A stretch of DNA of 64,000 bases from Legionella sp. MW5194 (GTDB lineage Bacteria; Pseudomonadota; Gammaproteobacteria; Legionellales; Legionellaceae). Below the pieces are notes generated by a model. The model searched no databases, had not been told where the DNA came from, and was given only the letters and a program-made list of their open reading frames with translations. The stretch lies in the NCBI RefSeq assembly GCF_016864235.1, contig NZ_CP045732.1, forward strand, positions 3,064,501-3,128,500, in the 5' to 3' direction. Positions 43,936 to 54,167 of this stretch are shown here, one piece after another. How positions within the stretch are numbered: position 1 is the first letter of the stretch; each line of letters starts with the position of its first letter. Both the position numbers and the translations under genes were made by a program.

Positions 43936-45268
43936 CGTTTAATACTCCGGGTTTCGCCTGGGCCGAAGCCGGCGCTACTGTTTGCCAACGGCCTTCGGCA
44001 TTGAGGTGATGCAATGCCTGAATCGCAGCATGGGATGGGTGGCCGATAAACTGATGATTCACTTGCGCCTGGTGGATGAATTCGGTGGCCGAAAGGGTGC
44101 TTACTTTCCCGGATTGCAGGGAATGAACAGACACCTCCGCCGGCAAGGCAATGGCGTAATCGGCAAACACAATACCGCTATGCATCTGCTGGTTATTCAA
44201 TTGTTCAAAACGTGAAACCACCTGGCCGTCGGAACCTGCCCTGTGCAAGCCTAAGGACAGAAAACCATTTTGTATGGCCTGCCAGTTTTTAAACTCAGGA
44301 TGCTCACGCACAAACAATTTAAAGATGTCCGGCGACATCAAAAGACCGCCGGGAACCATCAACAGGGGAGCCTTGTTAATCATTATGCGCCCGCTTTCCA
44401 GCGATTTGGTCAGCCACTGGATAAACTCAAGGCCAAGCTGCTGCTCCATGTTGCTGATGGATTCCGGTACACCGCCTGCAAAGGTACTGACACGGCCATA
44501 CCGGTTGCCGCCGCGGGAACCATAATTACGAGCCATTAACTGATTGAAATAACGCTGAATGGCAATCGCGTCGGCACGAATGAGAATAGCACCCAAGGTC
44601 CCGGCCGCGTAATGATCCTCGTTCAGTAACGCAAGCCAGATGGCCAGCACAGGGGGATTGGAAGCAATCCAGGCAAATCCGGCGGCGGGCATTAGACGAG
44701 TCGCCAGCAGCAAATTGAGACGACGCCGAAATTCCACATCGGACTCTTTCAAAAATTCATAGACATAATGACTACCGACAGCTGCCAGACTCTCCAGCAG
44801 TGGATTCCATTGCTTTAAAAACAAGCCGTTGTTATCAAACAGTTCGACTTTCAAATCGATTTGCAGTTTACCTATTCCCTGCAACAGGGCTGCTGAAAAC
44901 AGGGTGTATTGCCAGAGTTTCTGCTCTTCGGACAATTCCGCAGCGCCATCCAGCAGAATAAACTGCTTAAATAAATTCAGCGCTGCCTCCGTTCGGTTTA
45001 AGGCGTGATCAAGAAAACCCCCAGGCTGCGAATAATAACTGGTGGACGTTTCCGGCAAATTCTGGCAGTGGTTGACAAAATGATTCATTAACGCCTGGCA
45101 AAGTGTCTCAAACCGGGAGGAATCAAGGGCCAGCGTGTCTTTGATCTGATTAAGTAATGTGACTCTTTTTTCTTCAGCCAGCAGTACTTCGGCAGCAAGA
45201 ACACGAGTCATATCTTTCAACGGGCGAGCCTGCAAGGCCTTGCCTTTTTTGCCAGGACGATGGAACAA
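43928..45268 (-). CDS. TraI_2/MobH-related HD-like domain protein with altered HD motif
   Basis: I start at TTG 45268, six bases after GGAG; a TTG at 45280 lies before that site. The 446-residue protein resembles the N-terminal domain of MobH/TraI-type relaxases (TraI_2), seen in [21 protein letters not shown] (His88). In that family an HD-type metal motif follows (LLHDIGK). Here it reads LLQGIGK (129-134), so His and Asp are replaced and metal catalysis is doubtful. A second, winged-helix-like region may lie at 270-360. No conjugation genes are near. It seems a chromosomal, domesticated relative placed between rsmA and apaH. Its function is unknown. Confidence 0.65.
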   Translation of the reverse strand: MFHRPGKKGKALQARPLKDMTRVLAAEVLLAEEKRVTLLNQIKDTLALDSSRFETLCQALMNHFVNHCQNLPETSTSYYSQPGGFLDHALNRTEAALNLFKQFILLDGAAELSEEQKLWQYTLFSAALLQGIGKLQIDLKVELFDNNGLFLKQWNPLLESLAAVGSHYVYEFLKESDVEFRRRLNLLLATRLMPAAGFAWIASNPPVLAIWLALLNEDHYAAGTLGAILIRADAIAIQRYFNQLMARNYGSRGGNRYGRVSTFAGGVPESISNMEQQLGLEFIQWLTKSLESGRIMINKAPLLMVPGGLLMSPDIFKLFVREHPEFKNWQAIQNGFLSLGLHRAGSDGQVVSRFEQLNNQQMHSGIVFADYAIALPAEVSVHSLQSGKVSTLSATEFIHQAQVNHQFIGHPSHAAIQALHHLNAEGRWQTVAPASAQAKPGVLNGA

Positions 45269-45293
45269 TGGAGTCTCCAAAAGTGTACTACAG

Positions 45294-46076
45294 TTATAAT
45301 TTTATACTATTGCCAACCGCATTGGCTATGCGGACATACTCTTTGACAGACAGCTGTTCAGGCCGCATGACAGGGTTAATGCCAATATCCTGCAACTGGT
45401 CAGCGCTTAGTACCGGTTTTAAATTGTTAGCCAGCGTTTTTCGTCGCATCCCAAACGCCAGGGCCACCACTTTTTCCAGTACGCCATAATCCACTGCATC
45501 AAACGGGGATTGCGGGTAGGGCACGAGGCGCAGGATGGCTGAATCCACCTTGGGTTTCGGATAAAACGCATCAGGCGGTACATCAAACAAAAAACTTGCC
45601 TCGCAATAATATTGAGTCATGATGCTTAATCGTCCATAGGCTTTTGAACCCGGTTCCGCAGCGATTCGGCTGACGACTTCTTTCTGCAGCATAAAATGCA
45701 TGTCCCGGATGAACGAGACCTGATGCAGCAAATGCAACAGCAGGGGCGTTGAAATGTTGTACGGCAAATTGCCAACCACACGCAAGTGTCTGCCCCACTG
45801 CGAAAAATCCACACTCAGGGCATCCGCCCCAAGCAACTGCAATTTGTCTTTCGCTTCAGGCAACTCCAGGAGCCTTTGCTGCAAATCCGTATCAATTTCA
45901 ATGGCTATGAGTTGATTGAGCCGTCCCAGAAGCGGCACAGTCAATGCAGCAAGCCCCGGGCCGATTTCGACCATGGTGTCGGCCGGTTGCGGATTAATGG
46001 CATCGATGATACGGCCAATGATCGCCTGATCCTGTAAAAAATTCTGGCCAAAACGCTTGCGTGGATGATGACTCAC
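45294..46076 (-). CDS. rsmA: 16S rRNA (adenine-1518/1519-N6)-dimethyltransferase
   Basis: RsmA (KsgA) dimethylates two adjacent adenines at the 3' end of 16S rRNA late in small-subunit assembly. The 260-residue product has the N-terminal KRFGQNFL segment, SAM motif [11 protein letters not shown] and the catalytic VGNLPYNIS loop, and the C-terminal helical domain with [11 protein letters not shown]. It is followed closely by the TraI_2-like gene and apaH on the same strand. Confidence 0.95.
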   Translation of the reverse strand: MSHHPRKRFGQNFLQDQAIIGRIIDAINPQPADTMVEIGPGLAALTVPLLGRLNQLIAIEIDTDLQQRLLELPEAKDKLQLLGADALSVDFSQWGRHLRVVGNLPYNISTPLLLHLLHQVSFIRDMHFMLQKEVVSRIAAEPGSKAYGRLSIMTQYYCEASFLFDVPPDAFYPKPKVDSAILRLVPYPQSPFDAVDYGVLEKVVALAFGMRRKTLANNLKPVLSADQLQDIGINPVMRPEQLSVKEYVRIANAVGNSIKL

Positions 46077-46198
46077 CGGACTTTACCTCGTTTAAAATCG
46101 CAGTCATTATACCCGATTTTTCAGCTTTTGTCCGATTCGCCATCGGACGACTACCGAGACAATCGCATCCGTGATAGCTTAATCAGAACACTCTTTTC

Positions 46199-46942
46199 AT
46201 GAACCTTATCATGCTTCTGCATTTAATCGAACTACGGCACAGGGCGTTGAAGACAGTTATTTTTTTCCTGGTGCTGTTTTGCTTTTTCTTTTTTTATGCC
46301 AATGCACTGTTTCACACGCTGGTGACACCTCTGCTTAAGCAATTGCCTGCAAACCATACGTTGATTGCCACCCGAATTACCTCACCAGTCCTCACCCCGG
46401 TCAGGCTTGCGGCGGATACCGCACTGCTGGCCACAGCCCCGTTTGCCTTAAGCCAATTGTGGTTATTCATCGCCCCAGGCCTCTACCGACGTGAACGCCA
46501 ATCAATCGTCGGCGCCTTGAGTTTAAGCCTGGCTTTGTTTATGGCGGGATTGCTTTTCTGCTTTTATATCGTCTTGCCCTTTATGTTTCAATTTTTTGCC
46601 CAGGCAGTTCCCGACGGCGTGAAACTCATGCCGGACATGAATGACGCGATTGATTTTATTACCCGCATGCTGATTCTTTTTGGCTTCTGCTTTCAAGTTC
46701 CCCTGTTGTGCACCACCCTGGTGCGCCTGCAATGGCTTGACGTGGAGACTTTAAGACAGATACGACCCTACGTGATTGTGGCGGCCTTTACCTTGGGCAT
46801 GTTGCTAACGCCACCGGATGTCCTGTCGCAAGTCATCCTGGCCGTGCCTTTATGCCTTCTGTACGAAGCGGGGATTTGCCTGGCGGTCTGGAAGAATCGC
46901 CTCAAGCCCGCTACACTGCCTCAACGCAGCGCAGAGGGTTAA
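46199..46942 (+). CDS. tatC: Sec-independent translocase subunit TatC
   Basis: TatC is the receptor for twin-arginine signal peptides in the inner membrane. The 247-residue protein has six hydrophobic helices and the family start HLIELRHRALK. Conserved TatC marks include ITSPVLTPVRLA, LWLFIAPGLYRRER (the family has PAL in place of PGL) and ITRMLILFGFCFQVPLL. tatA and tatB are not adjacent, so tatC stands apart here, as it does in some Legionella genomes. Tat export is needed for intracellular growth in L. pneumophila. Confidence 0.9.
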   Translation: MNLIMLLHLIELRHRALKTVIFFLVLFCFFFFYANALFHTLVTPLLKQLPANHTLIATRITSPVLTPVRLAADTALLATAPFALSQLWLFIAPGLYRRERQSIVGALSLSLALFMAGLLFCFYIVLPFMFQFFAQAVPDGVKLMPDMNDAIDFITRMLILFGFCFQVPLLCTTLVRLQWLDVETLRQIRPYVIVAAFTLGMLLTPPDVLSQVILAVPLCLLYEAGICLAVWKNRLKPATLPQRSAEG

Positions 46943-46943
46943 C

Positions 46944-48026
46944 TCAGGCAGACAACCTTACTGCAAGCGCCTGTAAGGGATGTCGTAACAGCAGGAGGCT
47001 TGCCATCATGATAAAAATCGCATAACGGTTAAGGTAATCAAGCGGGCTTGAGGGCGCTTGCCAGTCCGGTTCCTGACCAGTCACCCAGCAACTAATGGCT
47101 ATGCACACCGGCAAATAAAGCAACATTACAATTTCCTGAAAGACGCGGGCCTCAATAAAATTACCGATGAAAAGCAGCGCGGTAAAATAAAAAAAGGCGA
47201 CGTAGCGTAGTGGCCTATAGCGCTTGGGGATGTAATCATAAAATGCAAACCAGAATAACGGCAATCCGGCAAAACAAAACATAAACAGCAGCAGATGCTG
47301 CTGGTTAAATAACCAGATTAAATTGCTGTTAAAATGCGTTTCTGCAAACGAAAGAAAATACCACTCGGTCCAGGCGCCGGGTAAATGTCGGACCAGAGAC
47401 AGGATCACCAGGCGCGCGAAGGCATAGGCCAGGGCGGCAGCCGCCAGGGGCTTGAGCAGGTCGCGGCGTTCCTGCCAGTGCAGGGCTGGAATCAGCAAGA
47501 CCAGCAACACACTGCTTTCACGATTAAACGTAGCCGCCAACACCACCAGCGTGAACGCAACCCAGCGTTTTTGCAGACACAGTAAAAAGCCCAGGGCCAT
47601 AAAAAAGAGACAAGCACTGTCATAGGGATAAAAAAAGGTGGCTTCACCCTGGGTAGTAACGCGATAGTTCACCACACTCATTAACGGCAGTAACAGCAGA
47701 AAAAGCCAACTGAACAATTCCGACTGGTTTTTATTAAATGCAAACTGAAACAAACGCTTTACGGTGAAAAACAAAAGACTGACAAAGACGAGCTCCAACA
47801 GAAAAAAAATCTCTTCAGGGGACCAGGGCAGGACACGATGCAGGCCATTGGCCAAGGCTGGGACCAACAAGCGCTGACCGAACGGCAGTCTGGCATTTAA
47901 ATTCATCAGCTTTTCAAGGTTGGTATCGATATAGATGCCCGTTAACCTCACGTGCATGTAGGCATAGCTTATCACCAGAACCCAGGTCACGAAGGTGGTT
48001 TTGTAGCGAAAGAGCACTTTATTCAT
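46944..48026 (-). CDS. polytopic inner-membrane protein of unknown function
   Basis: This 360-residue protein has about 10 hydrophobic helices. Loop motifs include NLNARLPFGQRLLVPALANGLH (about 43-64), TQGEATFFYPYDSACLFFMALGF and ATFNRESSVLLVLL. The charged residues in the early loops and the NRE motif near residue 170 resemble membrane glycosyltransferase-like or polymer-export proteins, but no known signature is complete. It converges on tatC with only one base between the stops. Substrate and role are unknown. Confidence 0.65.
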   Translation of the reverse strand: MNKVLFRYKTTFVTWVLVISYAYMHVRLTGIYIDTNLEKLMNLNARLPFGQRLLVPALANGLHRVLPWSPEEIFFLLELVFVSLLFFTVKRLFQFAFNKNQSELFSWLFLLLLPLMSVVNYRVTTQGEATFFYPYDSACLFFMALGFLLCLQKRWVAFTLVVLAATFNRESSVLLVLLIPALHWQERRDLLKPLAAAALAYAFARLVILSLVRHLPGAWTEWYFLSFAETHFNSNLIWLFNQQHLLLFMFCFAGLPLFWFAFYDYIPKRYRPLRYVAFFYFTALLFIGNFIEARVFQEIVMLLYLPVCIAISCWVTGQEPDWQAPSSPLDYLNRYAIFIMMASLLLLRHPLQALAVRLSA

Positions 48027-48112
48027 TCATTCTTGCATTGGTATTCAAGATTCGCTCAGGCTAACCGATAAATTAATTAAAAGGCAAATTTGATCACGCG
48101 GTGAGGTGTATC

Positions 48113-48424
48113 ATGATTAAAAATGCGAAATTTAATATTGGCGATCGGGTATGGCATCAGCAACTGGGATACCGTGCCGTGATCATTGACGCAGATCCTG
48201 TTTTTCAGGCTTCCGGACGCTATAATCCTCAGGCCAGTAAACGGGCTTTTGCAACCCGCAATCCCTGGTACCGGCTGTTAGTCGACAACTGCAGCCAGAT
48301 TACCTATGTTGAAGAATGCCATCTAGCGCCCGATACGATTCCGTTGTGGATAGACAATCCCAATGTAGGTGATTACCTCATTGAAAAAAAGAATGGTTAC
48401 TCCAGTAATTCCAAGCGCCACTAA
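48113..48424 (+). CDS. hspQ: heat-shock protein HspQ
   Basis: HspQ is a small hemimethylated-DNA-binding-like protein that in enterobacteria acts as an enhancer of Lon degradation. GAGG is six bases before the ATG at 48113. The 103-residue product starts AKFNIGDRVWHQQLGYRAVIIDADPVF and has NPWYRLLVDN and TYVEECHLAPD, all typical of HspQ. The two stops of this gene and the small convergent membrane-protein gene are two bases apart. Confidence 0.92.
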   Translation: MIKNAKFNIGDRVWHQQLGYRAVIIDADPVFQASGRYNPQASKRAFATRNPWYRLLVDNCSQITYVEECHLAPDTIPLWIDNPNVGDYLIEKKNGYSSNSKRH

Positions 48425-48426
48425 GG

Positions 48427-48621
48427 TTATGTGCTTCGCACCATGAAAACCAGGAAGGCAACAAAAGCAATCAGCACCAGTGCAAGGAGGCCCATGGTGG
48501 CAAAGCTTTTACTGAAATTTTCACTGGTAAACAAATCAGGGCGCCCTTTGACGGTACGGAACAAATACCAAATAATTAAGCCTGCGCCAATGAGTCCGAG
48601 TATTTGATAAAACGTTTCCAT
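48427..48621 (-). CDS. small two-helix membrane protein
   Basis: A 64-residue protein with hydrophobic helices at about 5-22 and 42-62, joined by a polar loop (RTVKGRPDLFTSENFSK). Its ATG overlaps the stop of fre (TAATG) and GGAGG stands before it, so it is translated in the ubiD-fre unit. The sequence is conserved-looking but not one I recognise. A role in membrane-bound redox chemistry could be guessed only from position. Confidence 0.75.
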   Translation of the reverse strand: METFYQILGLIGAGLIIWYLFRTVKGRPDLFTSENFSKSFATMGLLALVLIAFVAFLVFMVRST

Positions 48622-49322
48622 TAATTGTCCTCCGGTTCGAAACTGAATGCATCTGAAAATAATTGTTCACGCGGCATGCCGGACGCCACCAGCGCATCAC
48701 GGATGGCATACACCATGTCAAACGGTCCAGCGATAACAATCTGGTGGTTCAACAGCGTGTCAGGGTAATCCATTTGCACAACAGCGGCTACGTTTTCACG
48801 GCTCTCCCCCGACAGCAGCGTCACGTAGCGAAAGCGGCTGACATGAGCCTGCCACTGCTTCACTTTATCATCCATGTATAAATCGCTTTGGGAGCGTGCC
48901 CCCCAATACAGGGCAAACGCACGCGCATCACCCGTGGCCAGTAATTGCTCGATCATGGCCTTGACAGGAGCAAAACCCGTGCCGCCAGCAAGGAATAGCA
49001 CCGGGCGATCCGGGTGCAATTGATTGAGAAAACAATCGCCATAAGGCAAGGCTATCTGCACACGGCCTTCGCGTTTTATTTCCGCGAACAACGGCTGATT
49101 ATAAGGATTTCCCTGATCATGGCGTATGTGCAATTCGTATTTGTGCGAACCCAGTGGGGCGTTGGCAATGGAAAAACTTAATGCGTCTTCACCACAAAGA
49201 ATTTTTAAATACTGGCCGGATTGATAGTCGATGAAGTGTTGTGGCGAAAGGATTAATTCGATAATACTGTCCGTTAGGGGAGTCACGCGCTCCACCTGTG
49301 CCCAGGTCTTTTTAATACTCAT
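48621..49322 (-). CDS. fre: NAD(P)H-flavin reductase
   Basis: The ATG at 49322 overlaps the ubiD stop (ATGA); the longer frame reads ubiD sequence. The 233-residue ferredoxin-NADP-reductase-fold protein has a flavin-binding LSFSIANAP segment (compare RxFS), the nucleotide loop [13 protein letters not shown] and [12 protein letters not shown]. The C terminus is FSFEPEDN without an iron-sulphur domain, so it is the Fre type. ubiD-fre is the E. coli order. It may supply reduced FMN for prenyl-FMN synthesis used by UbiD. Confidence 0.9.
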   Translation of the reverse strand: MSIKKTWAQVERVTPLTDSIIELILSPQHFIDYQSGQYLKILCGEDALSFSIANAPLGSHKYELHIRHDQGNPYNQPLFAEIKREGRVQIALPYGDCFLNQLHPDRPVLFLAGGTGFAPVKAMIEQLLATGDARAFALYWGARSQSDLYMDDKVKQWQAHVSRFRYVTLLSGESRENVAAVVQMDYPDTLLNHQIVIAGPFDMVYAIRDALVASGMPREQLFSDAFSFEPEDN

Positions 49323-50788
49323 AGCGATAATCCCAAAGAATCCCAATAGCCGTCGACACGCTGAATAATCTCGTCATCCATCGCAATGGCCCGGCCCCAT
49401 TCGCGCTGGGTTTCACCTTTCCATTTATGGGTCGCATCGATGCCCATTTTAGAGCCTAATCCGGATACCGGTGAAGCAAAATCAAGGTAATCAATCGGGG
49501 TATTATCCAACAGGACAGTATCCCGCGAGGGATCAACTCGCGTGGTCAGCGCCCAGATCACATCCTCCCATTGACGCGCATTAATGTCATCATCGCAGAC
49601 AATGACAAATTTAGTGTACATAAATTGTCGCAAAAACGACCAGACAGCCATCATGATGCGTTTGGCGTGGCCGGGGTATTGCTTTTTGATGGTGACGACA
49701 GCCAAACGGTAGGAACAACCCTCCGGCGGCAAATAAAAATCAACTATTTCCGGGAACTGCTTTTGTAACAGGGGAATAAATACCTCGTTTAAAGCCACGC
49801 CTAAAATGGCAGGCTCATCGGGCGGACGGCCAGTGTAAGTGCTGTGGTAAATGGGATCCGGGCGATGCGTGATACGCTCGACTGTCAACACCGGAAAATG
49901 GTCTACTTCATTGTAATAACCCGTGTGATCGCCAAAGGGTCCTTCCGCCGCTTCTTCGCCAGGATTAATGTACCCCTCAAGAATAATTTCGGCACTGGCA
50001 GGAACATGCAGATCACTGCCCAGGCATTGCGTTAATTGCGTACGTTGCCCGCGTAATAGACCGGCAAAAGCATATTCGGATAACGTATCCGGCACCGGCG
50101 TCACCGCCGCAAGCAAGGTCGCAGGATCCGCGCCAAGCGTCACCGCCACGGGAAAACGCTCCCCCGGACGGGCTGCCTGCCAGGCCTGGTAATCCAGTGC
50201 GCCGCCCCGATGGGACAGCCAGCGCATGATTACCTTGTTTTTGGCAATGACCTGCTGACGATAAATTCCCATGTTTTCGCGCGCCTGATGCGGGCCCTTG
50301 GTCGTCACCAATCCCCAGGTGATTAAAGGTGCTGCATCGCCAGGCCAGCAGGTCTGGACAGGCAAGCGGGCAAGATCAACCTCGTCCCCTTCAAACACAT
50401 GGGTCTGGCAGGGGGCCTGACTGATGTATTTGGGCGCCATCGTCAGCGCCTGTTTCAACAAGGGCAGTTTGCTGAATGCGTCTTTAAACCCTTTAGGCGG
50501 CTCGGGTTCCTTAAGCGCAGCCAGCAATACCCCCACTTCCCGTAACGCACTGACCGATTCTTCCCCCATTCCCAGCGCCACGCGCTCGGGGGTACCGAAT
50601 AAATTGGTCAATACCGGCATGGTTGCCCCTTTGGGGTTGGTGAATAATAAAGCCGGGCCGGCTTTGCGTAAAACCCGATCACTGATGACGGTCATTTCCA
50701 GAATGGGCGACACCGGGTAATCAATGCGTTGCAGCAAATGACGCGATTCAAGCTGGTCGATAAAATCACGTAAATCAGTATAGTTCAT
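49319..50788 (-). CDS. ubiD: 3-octaprenyl-4-hydroxybenzoate decarboxylase
   Basis: UbiD removes the carboxyl group of the prenylated hydroxybenzoate in ubiquinone synthesis using prenylated FMN. The 489-residue protein has the usual length and family motifs: [10 protein letters not shown] at the start, [31 protein letters not shown] and [10 protein letters not shown] near the end. Gly-Asp-His in the FGDHTG segment and the central Arg-rich region are the cofactor and metal environment. It overlaps fre. Confidence 0.95.
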   Translation of the reverse strand: MNYTDLRDFIDQLESRHLLQRIDYPVSPILEMTVISDRVLRKAGPALLFTNPKGATMPVLTNLFGTPERVALGMGEESVSALREVGVLLAALKEPEPPKGFKDAFSKLPLLKQALTMAPKYISQAPCQTHVFEGDEVDLARLPVQTCWPGDAAPLITWGLVTTKGPHQARENMGIYRQQVIAKNKVIMRWLSHRGGALDYQAWQAARPGERFPVAVTLGADPATLLAAVTPVPDTLSEYAFAGLLRGQRTQLTQCLGSDLHVPASAEIILEGYINPGEEAAEGPFGDHTGYYNEVDHFPVLTVERITHRPDPIYHSTYTGRPPDEPAILGVALNEVFIPLLQKQFPEIVDFYLPPEGCSYRLAVVTIKKQYPGHAKRIMMAVWSFLRQFMYTKFVIVCDDDINARQWEDVIWALTTRVDPSRDTVLLDNTPIDYLDFASPVSGLGSKMGIDATHKWKGETQREWGRAIAMDDEIIQRVDGYWDSLGLSL

Positions 50789-50916
50789 GCCATCGTACAG
50801 GAGTTAAGTGAAGCAGGGATTATCGCACAAGATGCTTTTGGGCGATACGTAAGGAGCCTTTTCTCTTATAGCAGCACTCTATGCTACTATAACCCCAGTT
50901 CTAACCATCCGGATTG

Positions 50917-51636
50917 ATGATGTCCAACGACCAGCAAACGACATTGACCGCCATCATTAGCGCCTTAAAGCAGCTTAAACCCCAGATCATGTTATTTAAA
51001 GAGTCAATGCAGGATTTTAAAAAGCGACTTGAAACGGTTAGCGACGAGAGCGAATTGACCACCCTGGTGCAAGGTATTGATCAACGGGAAAAGGAGCTGA
51101 ATCAGTCATTACACAAGGCCGCCGCCGGAATGGATAAAGCCCTGTTTGACGCCATTTGCCAGCAATGCCAAAGCGACAGTGATTTGAACGAAATCATGGC
51201 GGTATTTCACGCGGACAATAGCCTTGCCCACTTAGTCACTACCACCCGTGAACGGCTTGGCGAACAAACGCTTTATGCCAAATTAAGCGGCGACGAGTTG
51301 CAAATGGCGAAAGATTTTATGCAGCGGCTTAAACAATTGAGCTCCGTTGCGCAACTGCTTGACGCTCAAAAGGAATTGTTTCGGCAGCGACTAAAGGGCG
51401 CAGAGGATGCTCAAACGGTTGATGAAATTGAAAATGACATGCTAGCGCAGCATGAAGGCATCACCAAAGTCTACAATGCCATCATTTTTTACCCTGACAA
51501 TGAGCGTGTGGCTCAGGCTCTGGTTGACTATTTTGAAACCAATCCGCAATTGTTAGCCGTGGTTAAAGCCTTTGAATTTTTTGATTCATTAGCACAAGAT
51601 CTGGCTAACGCTAAAACGCGGCTAAAACGCGCATAG
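50917..51636 (+). CDS. hypothetical helical protein
   Basis: I do not recognise this 239-residue protein. There are ATG codons at 50917 and 50920 close to GGA; either may be used. It is soluble, charged and helical, with coiled-coil-like stretches at about 10-70 and 130-170, and ends in a basic tail (AKTRLKRA). Cysteines are few (CQQCQ). No signal peptide, membrane helix or known motif is present. It is divergent from ubiD and 58 bp before pldA, so it may be co-transcribed with the latter. Confidence 0.6.
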   Translation: MMSNDQQTTLTAIISALKQLKPQIMLFKESMQDFKKRLETVSDESELTTLVQGIDQREKELNQSLHKAAAGMDKALFDAICQQCQSDSDLNEIMAVFHADNSLAHLVTTTRERLGEQTLYAKLSGDELQMAKDFMQRLKQLSSVAQLLDAQKELFRQRLKGAEDAQTVDEIENDMLAQHEGITKVYNAIIFYPDNERVAQALVDYFETNPQLLAVVKAFEFFDSLAQDLANAKTRLKRA

Positions 51637-51694
51637 TGGAAATTTGCCTGTCAAATTGATATAATATCAGGTTGTCTGTGCATGAGATTGACCT

Positions 51695-52573
51695 GTGAGA
51701 AAAGAACGTTCTGTATTTTTTTGTATGCTTTTGATGCTTCCTCTTGCAAGCGGGGCTAAAACAAACGAGGAATCGCCTCCATTAAAAAAGCCAACGCTCC
51801 TGGAAAAACAGGTAATGCAGCAGAAAAAAACCAGCGACAGCCCCAGCCTGATTGAACTGTATCGCCCCAACTACGTGTTACCTTATTACTACACCAACAA
51901 GCCGTTCCACGCCATTTATCAGAACGCAACGCCCAATAATCAGGAAGTACAGAATGATGAATTTAAAGCGCAAATCAGCCTTAAAATCCCCATTTTCCGC
52001 CATGTCATTAAAGACAAGCCGTTAGCGCTTAATTTCTCCTACACGCAGCTCATGTATTGGCAGGTGTATGCCAAATCGCAGTATTTTCGTGAAACCAATT
52101 ATGAACCTGAATTATTCCTTGAGAACTACTTTAATCCCTATTTTGCAGCTCAACTCGGCCTTAACCATCAATCCAACGGCCGCGGCGGTTCCCTCGAACG
52201 CAGTTGGAATCGCGCGTACACGCAACTTAAATGGACGGGTAACCGCTGGCTGGTGAATTTACGACTCTGGGCTTTAATCGACAAAGCCGAATCCAGTGAT
52301 TTACACAACCCGGATATCGCCCATTTTCTGGGGCATGATAACCTGGTGTTATCGCATCAATTGCCCGGCGATTGGAAAGCCAGTCTCGAATTACAGAATC
52401 TTGAAAGCGGTTTGCAGCGCGGATTCGTGCAAGTGACGTTGTCCTACCCTATTTTGCAATCGCTGTCGGTTTATGGTCAGGTGTTCAGCGGCTATGGGCA
52501 AAGTCTGATTGAATACAATCACCGCACCACCAGTGCCGGGATTGGAATTGTTCTTAATGATTGGGTAAGCTAG
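51695..52573 (+). CDS. pldA: outer-membrane phospholipase A
   Basis: PldA (OMPLA) is a calcium-dependent outer-membrane lipase that removes misplaced phospholipids. The start is GTG at 51695. The 292-residue protein has a signal peptide (1-20), a polar linker and a 12-strand barrel. The catalytic residues fit E. coli spacing exactly: LNHQSNGRGG gives His158 and Ser160, and SWNR gives Asn172, 14 residues after the His as in OMPLA. It ends before a strong hairpin shared with rho. In Legionella PldA-type enzymes add to the many phospholipases of the species. Confidence 0.9.
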   Translation: MRKERSVFFCMLLMLPLASGAKTNEESPPLKKPTLLEKQVMQQKKTSDSPSLIELYRPNYVLPYYYTNKPFHAIYQNATPNNQEVQNDEFKAQISLKIPIFRHVIKDKPLALNFSYTQLMYWQVYAKSQYFRETNYEPELFLENYFNPYFAAQLGLNHQSNGRGGSLERSWNRAYTQLKWTGNRWLVNLRLWALIDKAESSDLHNPDIAHFLGHDNLVLSHQLPGDWKASLELQNLESGLQRGFVQVTLSYPILQSLSVYGQVFSGYGQSLIEYNHRTTSAGIGIVLNDWVS

Positions 52574-52580
52574 GGAAGGC

Positions 52581-52610
52581 AGCGCACATGAGGAAACCGT
52601 CATGTGCGCT
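52581..52610. terminator. bidirectional-type terminator between pldA and rho
   Basis: AGCGCACATGA and TCATGTGCGCT form an 11-bp perfect stem with an eight-base loop in the 53-bp gap between the convergent pldA and rho genes. A T-rich stretch (CTTTATTTG) follows on the plus side; the minus side has only a short one. It is probably the pldA terminator and may also end rho. Confidence 0.75.
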
Positions 52611-52626
52611 GAGACTGCTTTATTTG

Positions 52627-53883
52627 TTAACGCTTCATTTCCTCAAAAAACTCCGCATTGGTCTTGTGATTTTTCATGCGCTCAAGGAGGAATTCAATCG
52701 CTTCACACTCTTCCATCGATTGCAGAATCTTACGCAGAATCCAGGTGCGGTGAAGGTCTTCAGGACTTAAGAGCAGATCTTCACGGCGGGTACCGGAACG
52801 ATTAATGTTGATGGCCGGGAATACACGACGCTCAGAGATATTACGGCTTAAGTGGATTTCCATGTTACCGGTTCCCTTGAACTCTTCGTAAATCACTTCA
52901 TCCATTTTTGAACCAGTATCAACCAGGGCGGTCGCAATGATGGTCAGACTGCCACCTTCCTCCACATTACGGGCCGCACCGTAGAGGCGCTTGGGACGCT
53001 GCAGGGCGTTGGCATCCACACCCCCGGTGAGTACCTTACCTGAAGAAGGAATCACGGTGTTGTAGGCCCGCGCAAGACGGGTAATGGAGTCTAAAAGAAT
53101 GATGACATCGCGCTTGTGCTCGACCAGGCGCTTGGCTTTTTCAATGACCATTTCGGCCACCTGGACGTGACGGTTAGCGGGTTCATCGAATGTGCTGGCG
53201 ACCACTTCGCCCTTAACAGAGCGCTGCATCTCGGTCACCTCTTCGGGTCGCTCATCAATCAACAACACAATCAGGTAACAATCGGGGTAGCTTTTCTCAA
53301 TCGAATGGGCAAGATTTTGCAGCATCAGTGTTTTACCCGCTTTGGGGGGGGACACAATCAAACCGCGCTGACCGCGGCCAAAGGGAGCGCATAAATCCAC
53401 AACCCGGGCCGTTAAATCTTCTGTACTGCCATTGCCCTGCTCCATCACCAATCGCCGGGAGGCAAACAGCGGTGTTAAGTTTTCAAAGGAGATTTTACGT
53501 TTGGTGCTGTCAGGGGAATCAAAGTTAATCTGGTCAACTTTCAAGAGAGCAAAGTAGCGTTCATTGTCTTTGGGGGGACGAATTTTACCGTACACCGTGT
53601 CCCCTGTACGCAGGCCAAAGCGTCGAATTTGACTGGGGGAAACATAGGTGTCGTCAGGACCGGCCAAATAAGAGGCATCGACTGAACGCAGGAAGCCAAA
53701 CCCATCGGGCAATACCTCCATCACACCGCCGCCCAGGATATCCTCTCCTTTGCTGGCGTGCGCTTTGAGGATGGCAAATAAAATATCCTGCTTGCGCATA
53801 CGTGACGTGTTTTCGACCCCCATTTCCTCGGCGATAGTAACGAGGTCACCAATGGGCATTTGCTTAAGTTCTATAAGATTCAT
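52627..53883 (-). CDS. rho: transcription termination factor Rho
   Basis: Rho is the hexameric RNA helicase that ends transcription of untranslated RNA. The ATG at 53883 starts the usual [10 protein letters not shown]; an upstream GTG at 53892 is less likely. The 418-residue product has the N-terminal RNA-binding cold-shock-like domain ([17 protein letters not shown]), Walker A in [12 protein letters not shown], Walker [16 protein letters not shown] and the Q- and R-loops ([20 protein letters not shown]). trxA lies upstream, the classic trxA-rho arrangement. The 284-bp leader, with a hairpin at its start, may take part in Rho autoregulation. Confidence 0.97.
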   Translation of the reverse strand: MNLIELKQMPIGDLVTIAEEMGVENTSRMRKQDILFAILKAHASKGEDILGGGVMEVLPDGFGFLRSVDASYLAGPDDTYVSPSQIRRFGLRTGDTVYGKIRPPKDNERYFALLKVDQINFDSPDSTKRKISFENLTPLFASRRLVMEQGNGSTEDLTARVVDLCAPFGRGQRGLIVSPPKAGKTLMLQNLAHSIEKSYPDCYLIVLLIDERPEEVTEMQRSVKGEVVASTFDEPANRHVQVAEMVIEKAKRLVEHKRDVIILLDSITRLARAYNTVIPSSGKVLTGGVDANALQRPKRLYGAARNVEEGGSLTIIATALVDTGSKMDEVIYEEFKGTGNMEIHLSRNISERRVFPAININRSGTRREDLLLSPEDLHRTWILRKILQSMEECEAIEFLLERMKNHKTNAEFFEEMKR

Positions 53884-54131
53884 ACTTCTCACTTGAATGT
53901 GTTATTAAATGAAATGAATTTTCCAGGAAAATTGTATGGGAAAGTCAGCAAGGAAACTGCTGCCTACGGGTTCATTTGTCAGTAGCCAATCTTTTTATTT
54001 CTGAAATAACTGATTACGAAGTGTTGGTGTAATTTAGCAAATCAGAACAGTCTGGGATTGGTGACCTGAAAAATTAGCCACATATTGAAGTTTTATCGTA
54101 TCACACTCTGGCTATGAAAGCCATCTTTTTT

Positions 54132-54159
54132 TACCCTGACTGCGCAAACAGCCAGGGTA
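54132..54159 (-). promoter_or_regulatory. strong hairpin in the trxA-rho spacer
   Basis: TACCCTGGCTG and CAGTCAGGGTA (minus strand) form an 11-bp stem with one G-U pair, nine bases after the trxA stop. It is followed by A, not T, on the minus strand, so it is not a normal terminator. It may protect the trxA 3' end or act in Rho leader control. Confidence 0.5.
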
Positions 54160-54167
54160 ACCACTCG

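Noticed and set aside
43928..45268. Remnant of an integrative conjugative element
   Set aside because: Only a TraI_2-like domain is seen; there are no integrase, att repeats or transfer genes, and the gene sits tightly between rsmA and apaH.
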